From contig NZ_CP029287.2 of NCBI RefSeq assembly GCF_003201675.2, positions 930,001 to 994,000 on the forward strand: DNA of 64,000 nucleotides, in the 5' to 3' direction. The DNA is from Metallosphaera hakonensis JCM 8857 = DSM 7519. Its GTDB lineage: Archaea; Thermoproteota; Thermoprotei_A; Sulfolobales; Sulfolobaceae. The notes under the pieces are model-generated. The model was not told the origin of the DNA and made no database searches. It worked only from the letters and a program-made list of their open reading frames with translations. Each line of letters begins with the position of its first letter. Within the stretch, counting starts at the first letter, position 1. Below, piece after piece: positions 28,963-37,462 of the stretch. The position numbers were made by a program, and so were the translations under genes.

Positions 28963-29022
28963 AAAAAATGTTTAAATGTATAGGTAATAAACCTTAATAT
29001 TATTAGGTTCGCCATTGAACTT

Positions 29023-30246
29023 ATGGAAGACCTGGAAATTTCCAATGAGAAGCTCAGGTTAGGCTTTACCTTTGACCATAACAAATGTATCATATGCGGA
29101 GCTTGCGTGGAAGCGTGCAATAAAGCGTATGGGGGAAATTGGAGAGTCCTACCAGTTTTCGAATTGGGTGAGGCAAAGACCGCGCTCTCCATATCGTGCA
29201 ACCATTGCGATAACCCAGTGTGCCTGAAGTCCTGTCCGGCGCTGGCCATATCCAAGGATGAGAGAGGTATAGTAGCCATAGATCAGGACAAATGCATTGG
29301 CTGCAGTTACTGCCAATGGGCTTGTCCCTACGAGGCTCTGCATCTCTCCAAGGAGGGAACCATGACGAAGTGCCATCTATGTAAGGATAGACTTGGAAAC
29401 GGAATGCCGTACTGCGTAGAGAGTTGTCCCACGGGAGCGTTAACTTTCGGATGGCTTGATAAGCCTGACGGAGACGTAAACTATCTGGCCCCTCCAACCA
29501 TAACCTCTCCGAGGCTCAAAATTAACCCTCCCAAAGAGGAAATAAGGGCCTCTCCCATCAAAGAGAAGAAAGAGGAGAGGGCTCTAGGGCTAATTTCCTT
29601 TACTTTGGGAAGCGAGATTGCACTGGCTTATTCGTTATTTAAGATGCCTTACTTCCAGGTCGTATCATTTCTCTTGTTGGCGATTACACTTCTCATTTCC
29701 ATCGGTCACGCTCGAGTGTCAACTAGGTCCCTCAGGGTAATCCTTAACCAGTCCACTTCCTGGCTCAGCCGGGAAGTTTTGTTCGGTGGATTGGGATCAA
29801 TCACTTTTCTGATTGATGCCCTATTCAACAGAGATTTCCTATATTACCTGGCGCTCATTTTCACAGTGGTAGCTGTTGCCTCGTCAATCATGATTTACAT
29901 GCTTAAATCTCGGCCGTCCTGGTACAACCTGGATACACCAGTGTCGTTCATTGGAACAGCCTTCACTGTGGTGACCCCCCTTGTCTATCTCTTCTCCCAT
30001 CAACCCCTTGCCCTAATCCTGGGTGGTGCATTTGCTCTCCTTGAGATCTTCAGTGCCAGGAGGAAGGCGACCATGGGATTCAAGGATAGGAGGATCTTGA
30101 ATATAGCCTATATTGTTCTACTCTTGGCTGGACTTCTGATACCCTACCTCGAATTGGTAGCTTTCGGCTTAGCTTTAGCATCAGAGGTAATTCACAGACG
30201 TGAGTTCTTTCAAAAAGTAATATATTATGGCGTGCCGGGAGTTTAA
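29023..30246 (+). CDS. DmsB-DmsC fusion: iron-sulfur protein with membrane anchor
   Basis: A 407-residue fusion. Residues ~15-155 carry sixteen Cys in four groups (C-I-I-C-G-A-C-V-E-A-C; C-N-H-C-D-N-P-V-C-L-K-S-C; C-I-G-C-S-Y-C-Q-W-A-C; C-H-L-C ... C-V-E-S-C), the layout of DmsB-type proteins with four [4Fe-4S] clusters. Residues ~185-407 hold about eight membrane helices with the DmsC signature H-A-R-V-S-T-R-S-L-R and T-S-W-L-S-R-E-V. The anchor exchanges electrons with quinone. No molybdopterin catalytic subunit is nearby; instead a 2-oxoacid oxidoreductase operon follows 50 bp downstream. Confidence 0.9.
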   Translation: MEDLEISNEKLRLGFTFDHNKCIICGACVEACNKAYGGNWRVLPVFELGEAKTALSISCNHCDNPVCLKSCPALAISKDERGIVAIDQDKCIGCSYCQWACPYEALHLSKEGTMTKCHLCKDRLGNGMPYCVESCPTGALTFGWLDKPDGDVNYLAPPTITSPRLKINPPKEEIRASPIKEKKEERALGLISFTLGSEIALAYSLFKMPYFQVVSFLLLAITLLISIGHARVSTRSLRVILNQSTSWLSREVLFGGLGSITFLIDALFNRDFLYYLALIFTVVAVASSIMIYMLKSRPSWYNLDTPVSFIGTAFTVVTPLVYLFSHQPLALILGGAFALLEIFSARRKATMGFKDRRILNIAYIVLLLAGLLIPYLELVAFGLALASEVIHRREFFQKVIYYGVPGV

Positions 30247-30296
30247 ATTTTTCAGTAACAACCTTTATTAGACTAATAAGTTAATATTATATCTGG

Positions 30297-30863
30297 GTGG
30301 AATCATCGCTTGAAATACGCTTCCATGGTAGAGGTGGACAAGGTGTTGTTACGGCGGCCAATCTACTTGCCGAGGCCGCAGGATTAGAGGGACTATTCTC
30401 CTCAGCTTTCCCAATTTACGGTGCAGAGAGACGAGGGGCTGAAATAGAGTCGTATTGCAGGATCTCTAACTCCCAGATAAGGGAGACCTCTCCCATTGAG
30501 GAGCCAGACGTGGTGGTGATATTGGATCCAACCCTATTGAAGATCTCTAATCCATTACAAGGATTGAAAAGAGATGGAAAGGTTGTCATTAACTGGAAGG
30601 GCAACCCTCCGGTTTTGTCTGGAAAACTTTACGTGGTGGACGCCACTGGTATAGCTATTAGCCTTAACTTGGTGAAATCCGGTTGGCCTCTGGTTAACAT
30701 TCTAATGCTGGGTGCCCTGGTGAAGGTCATTGGTATGCCCTCGCTTGACTCACTGAAAAAAGCCATAGACTCTGAGTTTAGTGGCAACGTGGCCGATCTT
30801 AACAAAAAAGCGGTGGAAATTGCGTTCGAGAGAACTAAGGAGGTTGAGCAGATTGTCGCTTGA
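30297..30863 (+). CDS. porG: 2-oxoacid:ferredoxin oxidoreductase, gamma subunit
   Basis: A 188-residue gamma subunit starting at GTG 30297. F-H-G-R-G-G-Q-G-V-V-T-A-A-N-L-L-A is the family signature, and F-P-I-Y-G-A-E-R-R-G-A follows. Gamma subunits contribute to CoA binding. First of four tightly overlapping genes, it is the start of a PorGDAB/VorDAB-type operon; the substrate (pyruvate or branched 2-oxoacid) is not fixed by sequence. Confidence 0.92.
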   Translation: MESSLEIRFHGRGGQGVVTAANLLAEAAGLEGLFSSAFPIYGAERRGAEIESYCRISNSQIRETSPIEEPDVVVILDPTLLKISNPLQGLKRDGKVVINWKGNPPVLSGKLYVVDATGIAISLNLVKSGWPLVNILMLGALVKVIGMPSLDSLKKAIDSEFSGNVADLNKKAVEIAFERTKEVEQIVA

Positions 30864-31110
30864 GTATCAGTTCTTCCCGGTTTCCTATCCAGCTGAGGGA
30901 GCGGGAGGTAAGACTGGAAACTGGAGGGTAGTTAGACCAGTGGTATCTGATAGATGTATCGGATGCAATGCGTGCTTCATGTGGTGCCCTGAGGGAACAA
31001 TAGGCGTTAAGGGTAAGAGAGCCCAGGTGAACTACGAATACTGTAAGGGATGCGGAGTTTGCGCAAACGTGTGCCCCGTGAAGGCGATTTCCATGGTGAG
31101 TGAAACATGA
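30853..31110 (+). CDS. porD: 2-oxoacid:ferredoxin oxidoreductase, delta subunit
   Basis: About 85 residues with two [4Fe-4S] motifs, C-I-G-C-N-A-C-F-M-W-C-P and C-K-G-C-G-V-C-A-N-V-C-P. It passes electrons from the catalytic site to ferredoxin. The start is put at TTG 30853 (or 30859), overlapping the gamma stop; the longer track frame adds 24 unlikely residues inside gamma. The stop overlaps the alpha start (ATGA). Confidence 0.92.
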   Translation: MSLEYQFFPVSYPAEGAGGKTGNWRVVRPVVSDRCIGCNACFMWCPEGTIGVKGKRAQVNYEYCKGCGVCANVCPVKAISMVSET

Positions 31111-32303
31111 TGAAAGTGATATCTGGAAATGAGGCTGTAGCCTTGGCCGTGAAATTAGCAAGAGTGGGAGTGGTGGGGATTTACCCGATTACTCCACAGA
31201 CTACCATAATCGAGGAGTTGGCCGAGATGAAAGCCAGAGGAGAGATCTCCACGGACGTAGTTAGGGTTGAGAGCGAACACTCTGCCATGGGAGTGACGTT
31301 AGGTGCCGCCGTGTCAGGCGTTAGGGCTTTCACGGCCACCTCGTCTCAAGGATTGCTATACATGCATGAGATGATTTGGTGGGCTGCTGGAAGCAGGGCC
31401 CCAATCGTAATGGTAGTGGCCACTAGGGCAGTCGGAGCCCCATGGAACATCTGGAACGAGAACACTGACTTCATGAGTGAGAGGGACAGTGGATGGATAA
31501 TGTCCTTCGCGTCTAGCCCGCAAGAGGCCTTAGATCTAACTATTCAGGCCTTTAGAATCTCGGAGGATCCAAGGGTCTTCACCCCAATGATGGTGGGGAT
31601 GGACGGATTCATTCTATCTCATACCAAAACCAACGTTTACATACCTTCCCAGGAGGAGGTAGATCAATTTATACCTCCCAGGAGGCAACCATACGTTATA
31701 GATCCCGAGACCAAGGAGAGCATGGGAAACATATTTCAGCCATATCATTACATGAAGCTAAGGCAGTCTATTCACGACGCCATAAATGAATCTAAGGAAG
31801 TGATCACGGAAGTAGGAAGGGAGTATGAAAAGTTGAATCCGTTGACCGACTACAAAACACTGAACGTTTCATATAAACTTGAGGATGCGGACTTTGCAGT
31901 TGTGACCATGGGCGCATGGTCTCTCGATGCCATGGAAGCGGTGGATAGGCTAAGGGATAGAGGAGTGAACGTTGGCTTATACAGGGTCAGATACGTTAGA
32001 CCCTGGGCAGAGGAAGAGATCATACAAAATCTGGGGGACAAGAAAGCTATCCTGGTGTTTGATAGGGCAACGTCCCTTGGAAGGGCTGGCCCACTCTACC
32101 TTGAGATGAAGGCTACACTGGATAATCCCATGAAGGGAGTGATAGCCGGCCTAGGTGGAGTCTCTATGGGAAAGAAGGACTTTTACGAGGTGATCTCCAG
32201 GTTTGTAGAGGAGAGCAAAGAGGGTCGCCTTAAGGGAGTCGAGTGGTATTATCCAAGGGAGGTGAAGGAGGTTGAGCTTGGGACTCCGAGATCTTCGATC
32301 TGA
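31107..32303 (+). CDS. porA: 2-oxoacid:ferredoxin oxidoreductase, alpha subunit
   Basis: A 398-residue alpha subunit. Y-P-I-T-P-Q-T-T-I-I-E-E-L at residues ~25-37 contains the conserved Y-P-I-T-P substrate loop, and V-E-S-E-H-S-A-M-G follows. It belongs to the four-subunit enzyme class, separate from the two-subunit (fused alpha-gamma) enzymes that Sulfolobales also carry. Confidence 0.93.
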   Translation: MMKVISGNEAVALAVKLARVGVVGIYPITPQTTIIEELAEMKARGEISTDVVRVESEHSAMGVTLGAAVSGVRAFTATSSQGLLYMHEMIWWAAGSRAPIVMVVATRAVGAPWNIWNENTDFMSERDSGWIMSFASSPQEALDLTIQAFRISEDPRVFTPMMVGMDGFILSHTKTNVYIPSQEEVDQFIPPRRQPYVIDPETKESMGNIFQPYHYMKLRQSIHDAINESKEVITEVGREYEKLNPLTDYKTLNVSYKLEDADFAVVTMGAWSLDAMEAVDRLRDRGVNVGLYRVRYVRPWAEEEIIQNLGDKKAILVFDRATSLGRAGPLYLEMKATLDNPMKGVIAGLGGVSMGKKDFYEVISRFVEESKEGRLKGVEWYYPREVKEVELGTPRSSI

Positions 32304-33156
32304 ATCTCTTCTTCCAGGAACGTCGGCTTGTCCTGGATGTCCAGAGAACATGGCAATGAGAATGGTGGGGATGTCTCTGGGGAAGGACGTCGTAATGGTA
32401 GTTGTAGCAGGATGTTCTTCAGTTATCCAAGGGATAGGTCCTAAGAACGCCTACGGATATCCGGTCCTGAACATAGCGTTCGCGGCCGGTCCGGCAGCTG
32501 CGTCGGGAATGTGGAGGGCGTTCAAACAGAGAAACAAGAACGTTACAGTAGTGGTATGGGCCGGCGACGGTGGGACAGCAGACATAGGGTTTGCGTCGTT
32601 GAGCGGAGCGGCTGAGAGAAACGAGGACTTCATCTACCTTTGCGTTGATAACGAAGCTTACATGAACTCAGGTGGACAAAGGAGTGGTTCCACCCCCCAC
32701 GGAGCCGTGACCTCCACAACTCCTGAAGGGAAGAAGGAGAACAAGAAGGAACTACTCTTCATCATGCTGGACCACAATGTACCCTATCTGGCCACGGCCT
32801 CCGTGGGTTATCCCCACGATCTCATTGACAAGCTTAGGGTGGCTAAGGAGATACAGGGATTCAGATATGTCCAGGTTCTAACTCCAGATCCCTATGGATG
32901 GCTCTTTGATCCGTCTAAAACTGCAGAGGTAGGTAAGTTGGCTGTACAAACGTGTTATTGGCCACTAATAGAGGTGATAGATAGGAAGGTCAAGATAAGT
33001 AACGAATCCTTGCACTGTCTCAAAAAGGAGACCAGGAGACCTCTAAAGGACTTCCTCTCTGTGCAAGGGAGATACAAGAAGTTGTCGGAAAAGGACTATC
33101 AGGAGCTTGAGAATTACGTTGATGACCTTTGGGAAAGAATAATATCCATGTTATGA
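32272..33156 (+). CDS. porB: 2-oxoacid:ferredoxin oxidoreductase, beta subunit
   Basis: A 294-residue thiamine-diphosphate subunit. C-P-G-C-P-E-N near residue 18 supplies two cluster ligands, and W-A-G-D-G-G-T-A-D-I-G (G-D-G) with C-V-D-N-E-A-Y-M-N binds Mg-TPP. N-S-G-G-Q-R-S-G-S-T-P follows, as in PorB. It starts at TTG 32272 inside alpha, though nearby TTG 32278 is also possible. Last gene of the operon. Confidence 0.93.
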   Translation: MSLGLRDLRSESLLPGTSACPGCPENMAMRMVGMSLGKDVVMVVVAGCSSVIQGIGPKNAYGYPVLNIAFAAGPAAASGMWRAFKQRNKNVTVVVWAGDGGTADIGFASLSGAAERNEDFIYLCVDNEAYMNSGGQRSGSTPHGAVTSTTPEGKKENKKELLFIMLDHNVPYLATASVGYPHDLIDKLRVAKEIQGFRYVQVLTPDPYGWLFDPSKTAEVGKLAVQTCYWPLIEVIDRKVKISNESLHCLKKETRRPLKDFLSVQGRYKKLSEKDYQELENYVDDLWERIISML

Positions 33157-33351
33157 TTTTCTAGGAACGACCCTGGGTAACATATTGATATTCCGTTTAT
33201 TTGGTTTGGTTTCTCTACAAAGAGTGGTATAGTCCCTATTTCAATTTATACCGACGACAACTCGGATCCTTGATACCACATAATCGCGAAAATTCATGAA
33301 ACCACAAAGTTTACTGGACAACCTTTTTAGACGTGGAATCTCCATTCATGT

Positions 33352-34455
33352 ATGAACGGAGAAGTTTACAAGATTTCATTTTCTGCCTTTTTTGCTGATC
33401 TCGGTTACCAAGCCGTTGTTGCCTCGTTTCCCATCATTTTAGTATTTCAATTTCATTTACCAATCTATATTTACGGCGTAGTGGAGAGCGTATCTTATGG
33501 CGTAGGGCTCGTCTTCTCTTTCCTTGGAGGCTTCATGGCAGACAAGTACGGAAGCAAGAGGGTAGCCATATTCGGAAACTTGCTGATTACTCTTCTCTCC
33601 TTCACAGGACTTGCCCAAAATAGCCTTGAGGCCATAGGCTTCTTCCTCTCTGGTTGGTTCATGAGAAACTTTAGGAGTCCTGCCAGGAGGACCATGCTGG
33701 TTCAAGTGACCGATGAGAAGGAGAGATCGAAGGCTTTCGCCACCCTTCACTCCATCGACTTCTTGGGGGGACTATTCGCGATCGTATATCTTACGCTGGC
33801 GCTTTACTTTCATTATTCCTTCGCTGAGATTTTGCCCTTTACCGCAATCCCCATCCTGATTAGCTCGCTCCTCCTCTTTCTAGCAAGGCCCCGCTCATCT
33901 CAGTCGACGAGCAAGAGGAGTGGAAGGGTTCTAGGGGCAGTTGTTATAGCTTCCATGCTCTTCGGGATTAGCACTTACAGTCCAGGCTTTCCGATCATTA
34001 CAGTGACTCAATCCACATCTCGAATCTATTTGGGTACTCTGACTTACGCTTTCTTTCTCGGCTCATCCTCTGGATTTGGAATGCTTCTCTCTAGATTGAA
34101 GATCGGGGACTACTCTGGTCTGATTCTGGGTTACCTTGTGACTTCTGTGGCGAGTGTCGGTTTCATCCCGCTTTTCCATTATGGTGAGTTCGGACTTTAC
34201 CCCCTTGTGATACTCTTGGGAATTGGGAGTGCGTTTGCTGAAACCTTTGAACCCAGTCTGGTTTCCAAGGTCTCTGGTCAAAACGTTGGAACGGGAATGG
34301 GAGTCCTTTCCCTTTCAAGGGGAATAGGCTATTTCATAGGGAACAGCGTAATGGGAGTCCTATACTCGTTCAGTTACGTTTACGCGTACGGCTTCGCCTC
34401 CTTGGTCGCCCTTGGCTCTGCGCTCACGGTCTTAACCTTGGTGAGAGGGAAATGA
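33352..34455 (+). CDS. MFS transporter (12-helix type)
   Basis: A 367-residue major facilitator with about 11-12 helices and the loop 2-3 motif G-G-F-M-A-D-K-Y-G-S-K-R (G-x-x-x-D-x-x-G-x-R type). The substrate is unknown. The start ATG 33352 has an A+T-rich box at about 33323-33330. The stop overlaps the next gene (ATGA), so a small partner protein is co-translated. Confidence 0.88.
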   Translation: MNGEVYKISFSAFFADLGYQAVVASFPIILVFQFHLPIYIYGVVESVSYGVGLVFSFLGGFMADKYGSKRVAIFGNLLITLLSFTGLAQNSLEAIGFFLSGWFMRNFRSPARRTMLVQVTDEKERSKAFATLHSIDFLGGLFAIVYLTLALYFHYSFAEILPFTAIPILISSLLLFLARPRSSQSTSKRSGRVLGAVVIASMLFGISTYSPGFPIITVTQSTSRIYLGTLTYAFFLGSSSGFGMLLSRLKIGDYSGLILGYLVTSVASVGFIPLFHYGEFGLYPLVILLGIGSAFAETFEPSLVSKVSGQNVGTGMGVLSLSRGIGYFIGNSVMGVLYSFSYVYAYGFASLVALGSALTVLTLVRGK

Positions 34456-34703
34456 CTTTAGTGGATGAGATTTCAGGGCTACTGAAAGAGGGAAAGCCTC
34501 TCTTCGCTCTCATGCTAATAAAGCAGTACGTGGAAGACAACGTTGCAGATGAAACCTCGCCGGAATGCTCCGAACTGATCACCGCGGTTAGGGTCATGCC
34601 TTGGATGAACGACGAGTCATGGAGGTACTTCGCCCCTTCTCTACCTGATGAAGAGATAAAGACCTTGGCTCTCAGGGTTCAAGAGTGTGTCGGACAACGG
34701 TGA
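34452..34703 (+). CDS. Small helical protein coupled to the MFS gene
   Basis: An 83-residue acidic protein starting in the ATGA overlap with the MFS gene. It has two Cys and W-M-N-D-E-S-W-R-Y-F near the middle. No family recognised. Tight coupling suggests a function tied to the transporter or shared regulation. Confidence 0.65.
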   Translation: MTLVDEISGLLKEGKPLFALMLIKQYVEDNVADETSPECSELITAVRVMPWMNDESWRYFAPSLPDEEIKTLALRVQECVGQR

Positions 34704-34775
34704 GTTATGACGCCTTGACGAACGTAACAACTCTTCCTAACAACGGCGTCTTCCCACTTCTTAGGACAAGCTCGA

Positions 34776-34986
34776 GAGAATGTCCGGAATGCAAGTATTT
34801 CGACGAAACTATTGATATAATAACGAGAATTATTCTGGATATAAGGTTATATCTGGATGTTCTGTAAACCTTCTATCATGATACTCCTTCACAAGATAGA
34901 TGATTTGTATTTACTGGTAGAAAATATGGAAAAACATAAATCCCTTTATCAATATAAATTGAATTTTTTACATTCCGGACATTCTC
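34776..34986. mobile_element. 211-bp MITE, copy 2
   Basis: The same element as at 6093-6303 but inverted, apparently identical over 211 bp. It is flanked by tcga on both sides (34772-34775 and 34987-34990), a 4-bp target duplication different from copy 1. It lies in non-coding DNA 70 bp past the small gene at 34703. Confidence 0.93.
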
Positions 34987-35319
34987 TCGATTCTCCATCA
35001 GTAGAGATTCCGGCCTAGTCGTCCACTATACGCCAAGTTGAAGAGAATCTAAGGAGCGTTCAGGTGACAATTCACTGGTTGAGGCGTGAACTCTACCCCG
35101 CCCTAAGGGCAATTCACGTCTTCGTTGCGAATTCAGTTTATTTAAAGAAATAGAACGAATTTAATTGAATGTTCTCGTACGGACCAGGTAGAGATTCACG
35201 CTTAACAATTCCCTTTATTTGATTTACCTTTCCAGTAATTACAATTCGCAATGGACTCGTGAATCGCCCCCGCCCTAACCGGTAGACCCCAAAATCTATT
35301 TTCAGAAATAATTTATATT
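34987..35319. repeat. Cluster of decayed IS200/IS605-type ends
   Basis: No gene. It contains gtgaactctaccccgccct at 35084-35102 (also at 22983-23000), gggcaattcacgtcttcg at 35107, cgcaatggactcgtgaatcg at 35250 (related to 63617) and ccggtagaccccaaaatc at 35281. Several element ends appear to be stacked here in both orientations. Confidence 0.5.
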
Positions 35320-35620
35320 CAGATGTTATATCATCTTTATAATTAAAGTATATAATCTCATTATAGTCAGTAAAAACTTAAAGTAAAATCTTCATCACAC
35401 GATCAGAAGTGTGTACATTGCTCAAGAGACTGAATTATGATTCTAGAGATTATTCTCATATTTTCTTATAAATTTTAGGAAAAAAAGGAAAAGAATACAT
35501 TCAACTCATGAAAATCTTAGATAAAATCAACCTTTTCCTTCGTATTTAATCATAGATAGGATCATTCAGAATTATTAATCTACTATTATTATATTTAGTT
35601 AAATGATTTTGGGTCTACCG
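35320..35620 (-). repeat. ~300-bp repeat, copy 2
   Basis: Inverted partner of 23004-23305. Its outer end is the 16-bp motif cggtagacccaaaatc (minus strand from 35620). Conservation is near perfect over the first ~145 bp and weaker toward 35320. It sits between two right-end motifs that face each other. Confidence 0.8.
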
Positions 35621-35870
35621 TAACGGACGGGGCTTCCCACCTCACGGTAGGGATTTCCTGTTTCTCAGCTCCACCTTGCCAGTACTTCGGTACTGGTAGA
35701 GGGCGGAGCTCCACATCTGAGGGTCGCACCAACCCCGAAGTGAATAGGACGCTTTCCTGAGGATCGCTGATTGGAGTAGAGGCGTACCACATGGATCCTC
35801 GCTTTAACCAAGGCGTCTCGGTGACGCTTACTCCGTCTATGACTGTCATCAATATATTGACGATAAAAAC
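35621..35870 (-). pseudogene. TnpB 3'-end relic, copy B
   Basis: A minus-strand frame of 85 codons (35852-35595) reads T-V-I-D-G-V-S-V-T-E-T-P-W-L-K-R-G, then V-L-F-T-S-G-L-V-R-P-S-D-V-E-L-R-P-L-P, then G-G-A-E-K-Q-E-I-P-T-V-R. This resembles the C-terminal tail of archaeal IS605-type TnpB, and the same region is decayed at 25378-25590. The catalytic part is absent, so this is a 3' relic including the putative RNA scaffold end. Assignment by resemblance. Confidence 0.5.
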
Positions 35871-35978
35871 TCTTCATGCTTACCTTATCAAGATACGAAT
35901 CTTTTTTAACATGCATATATTCGATTTGTCGATATATCTTAAACTCAAACTTATTTTGTAGTCATGTAAATTCCATTA

Positions 35979-37388
35979 ATGAATGAGAGGGGAAGGGAAG
36001 TTTTACTTCTCCTAGTCTGGGGAGACCTTCTCATAAACTATGTAGAGACCATGGTTGTCCCAGCCATTCCGACCATACAAAATGACTTCTCCATAAGCTC
36101 TACCTTAGCTTCATGGATAACCTCGGCTTTCATTATCGTAGGTGCGATTGTTTCACCAATATTTGGTAAACTCGCCGATACTTACGGACGCAAGAAGATG
36201 TATCTTGTATCGCTAGGGGGTTATCTGCTTGCCGTAGGTATAGCTGGATTTTCTCCAACAATCTACACGCTCATTGGGGCAAGGGCCATTCAGGGAATAG
36301 GCTACGGAATATTTCCCGTTGGTTTAGCTATAATAACCGATGTTTTACCACCTGACGAAGTAGCGACTGCTCAGGGACTTCTTTCAGGTTCCGTGGGAAT
36401 CGGGACTGCGCTTGGTTTAATTATAGGGTCATATATAGACCAAGACTTTGGATGGCAATACGCGTTTCATACTGCATTTATCTTATCTTTGGTGTTTTTC
36501 TTGGTTATCTTAGTGGGCTTGAAGGACACTGGAATAAGGACAAAACAGTCGATTGATTACGTGGGGACCAGCCTACTCACCTTAGGCATGGCACTGATTC
36601 TAGTTTATATAACAGAAGGTCCCTCCATGGGTTGGTTGAGCTCCGAGAACTTAACTTTCCTCGTTTTAGGTACACTCCTGATATTTGCCTTTATCCCTGT
36701 GGAGATGAGAGTCAAAGAACCTTTAGTAGATATGAAACTAATGAAGATAAGAAACATAATGGTAGCTAACCTAGTGGGAATAGTGAGCAGTATAGCTCTA
36801 ATGATAATGTATTTTGGCATTATATATTACGCTCAATTACCTCCACCTTTCGGTCTTGGATTGGACATCCTTTCAGCAGGTTTAACTCTTGCCCCAGCTA
36901 CAGTCGTGATGTTTATTGTTGGACCCATCGTGGGCAAGCTTACAGGAGACATTGGACCTAAACCTCTTCTAATTTCTGGGTCCATTATCTCCATACTCGG
37001 ATTCTCCTTGCTCATCGTGAACAGGGAATCTGCTGAAGCCTTAGTGGAAGATGTCATAGTAGCGGGAACTGGAATGATATCCATTATTATTCCTCTCATT
37101 AATATGATCGCAGTTACAGTGCCGGAGAGAGACAGGGGAATAGGATTGGGAATGAATACCTTACTTAGAAACCTCGGGGCCTCAATAGGCCCAGTTCTCT
37201 CTACGTCAATTATGTCGTCTTATAAGGATCCCTATGTCTTGATGTTAGGTAATAACATTCTCGATGTCTCTTTCTTTCCTGGAAACCAGGCTTTCAATAT
37301 CATGTTCCAAGTGGCTATCTTGGTGATACTGGCTAACCTCGGGATATCGTTGTTTACGCAAAACTACAAATCGGTGAAGCAGGGGTAA
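35979..37388 (+). CDS. MFS transporter, DHA2 (14-helix) drug-efflux type
   Basis: A 469-residue MFS protein with about 14 hydrophobic segments. F-G-K-L-A-D-T-Y-G-R-K-K is the loop 2-3 signature, and G-A-R-A-I-Q-G-I-G-Y-G motif is typical of EmrB/QacA-like drug:H+ antiporters. It is likely an exporter using the very large proton gradient of an acidophile. It ends shortly before the S53 protease gene; the substrate is unknown. Confidence 0.9.
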   Translation: MNERGREVLLLLVWGDLLINYVETMVVPAIPTIQNDFSISSTLASWITSAFIIVGAIVSPIFGKLADTYGRKKMYLVSLGGYLLAVGIAGFSPTIYTLIGARAIQGIGYGIFPVGLAIITDVLPPDEVATAQGLLSGSVGIGTALGLIIGSYIDQDFGWQYAFHTAFILSLVFFLVILVGLKDTGIRTKQSIDYVGTSLLTLGMALILVYITEGPSMGWLSSENLTFLVLGTLLIFAFIPVEMRVKEPLVDMKLMKIRNIMVANLVGIVSSIALMIMYFGIIYYAQLPPPFGLGLDILSAGLTLAPATVVMFIVGPIVGKLTGDIGPKPLLISGSIISILGFSLLIVNRESAEALVEDVIVAGTGMISIIIPLINMIAVTVPERDRGIGLGMNTLLRNLGASIGPVLSTSIMSSYKDPYVLMLGNNILDVSFFPGNQAFNIMFQVAILVILANLGISLFTQNYKSVKQG

Positions 37389-37462
37389 AAGTACCCCCTT
37401 ATGAAAAGTCCGTATGAAACTTATATTCAAATATAAAAACAATAAATCAGTTTTAAACGCTA

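Noticed and set aside
34685-34867. 60-codon ORF entering MITE copy 2
   Set aside because: Most of it is MITE sequence read through by chance; the start lies inside the preceding small gene.
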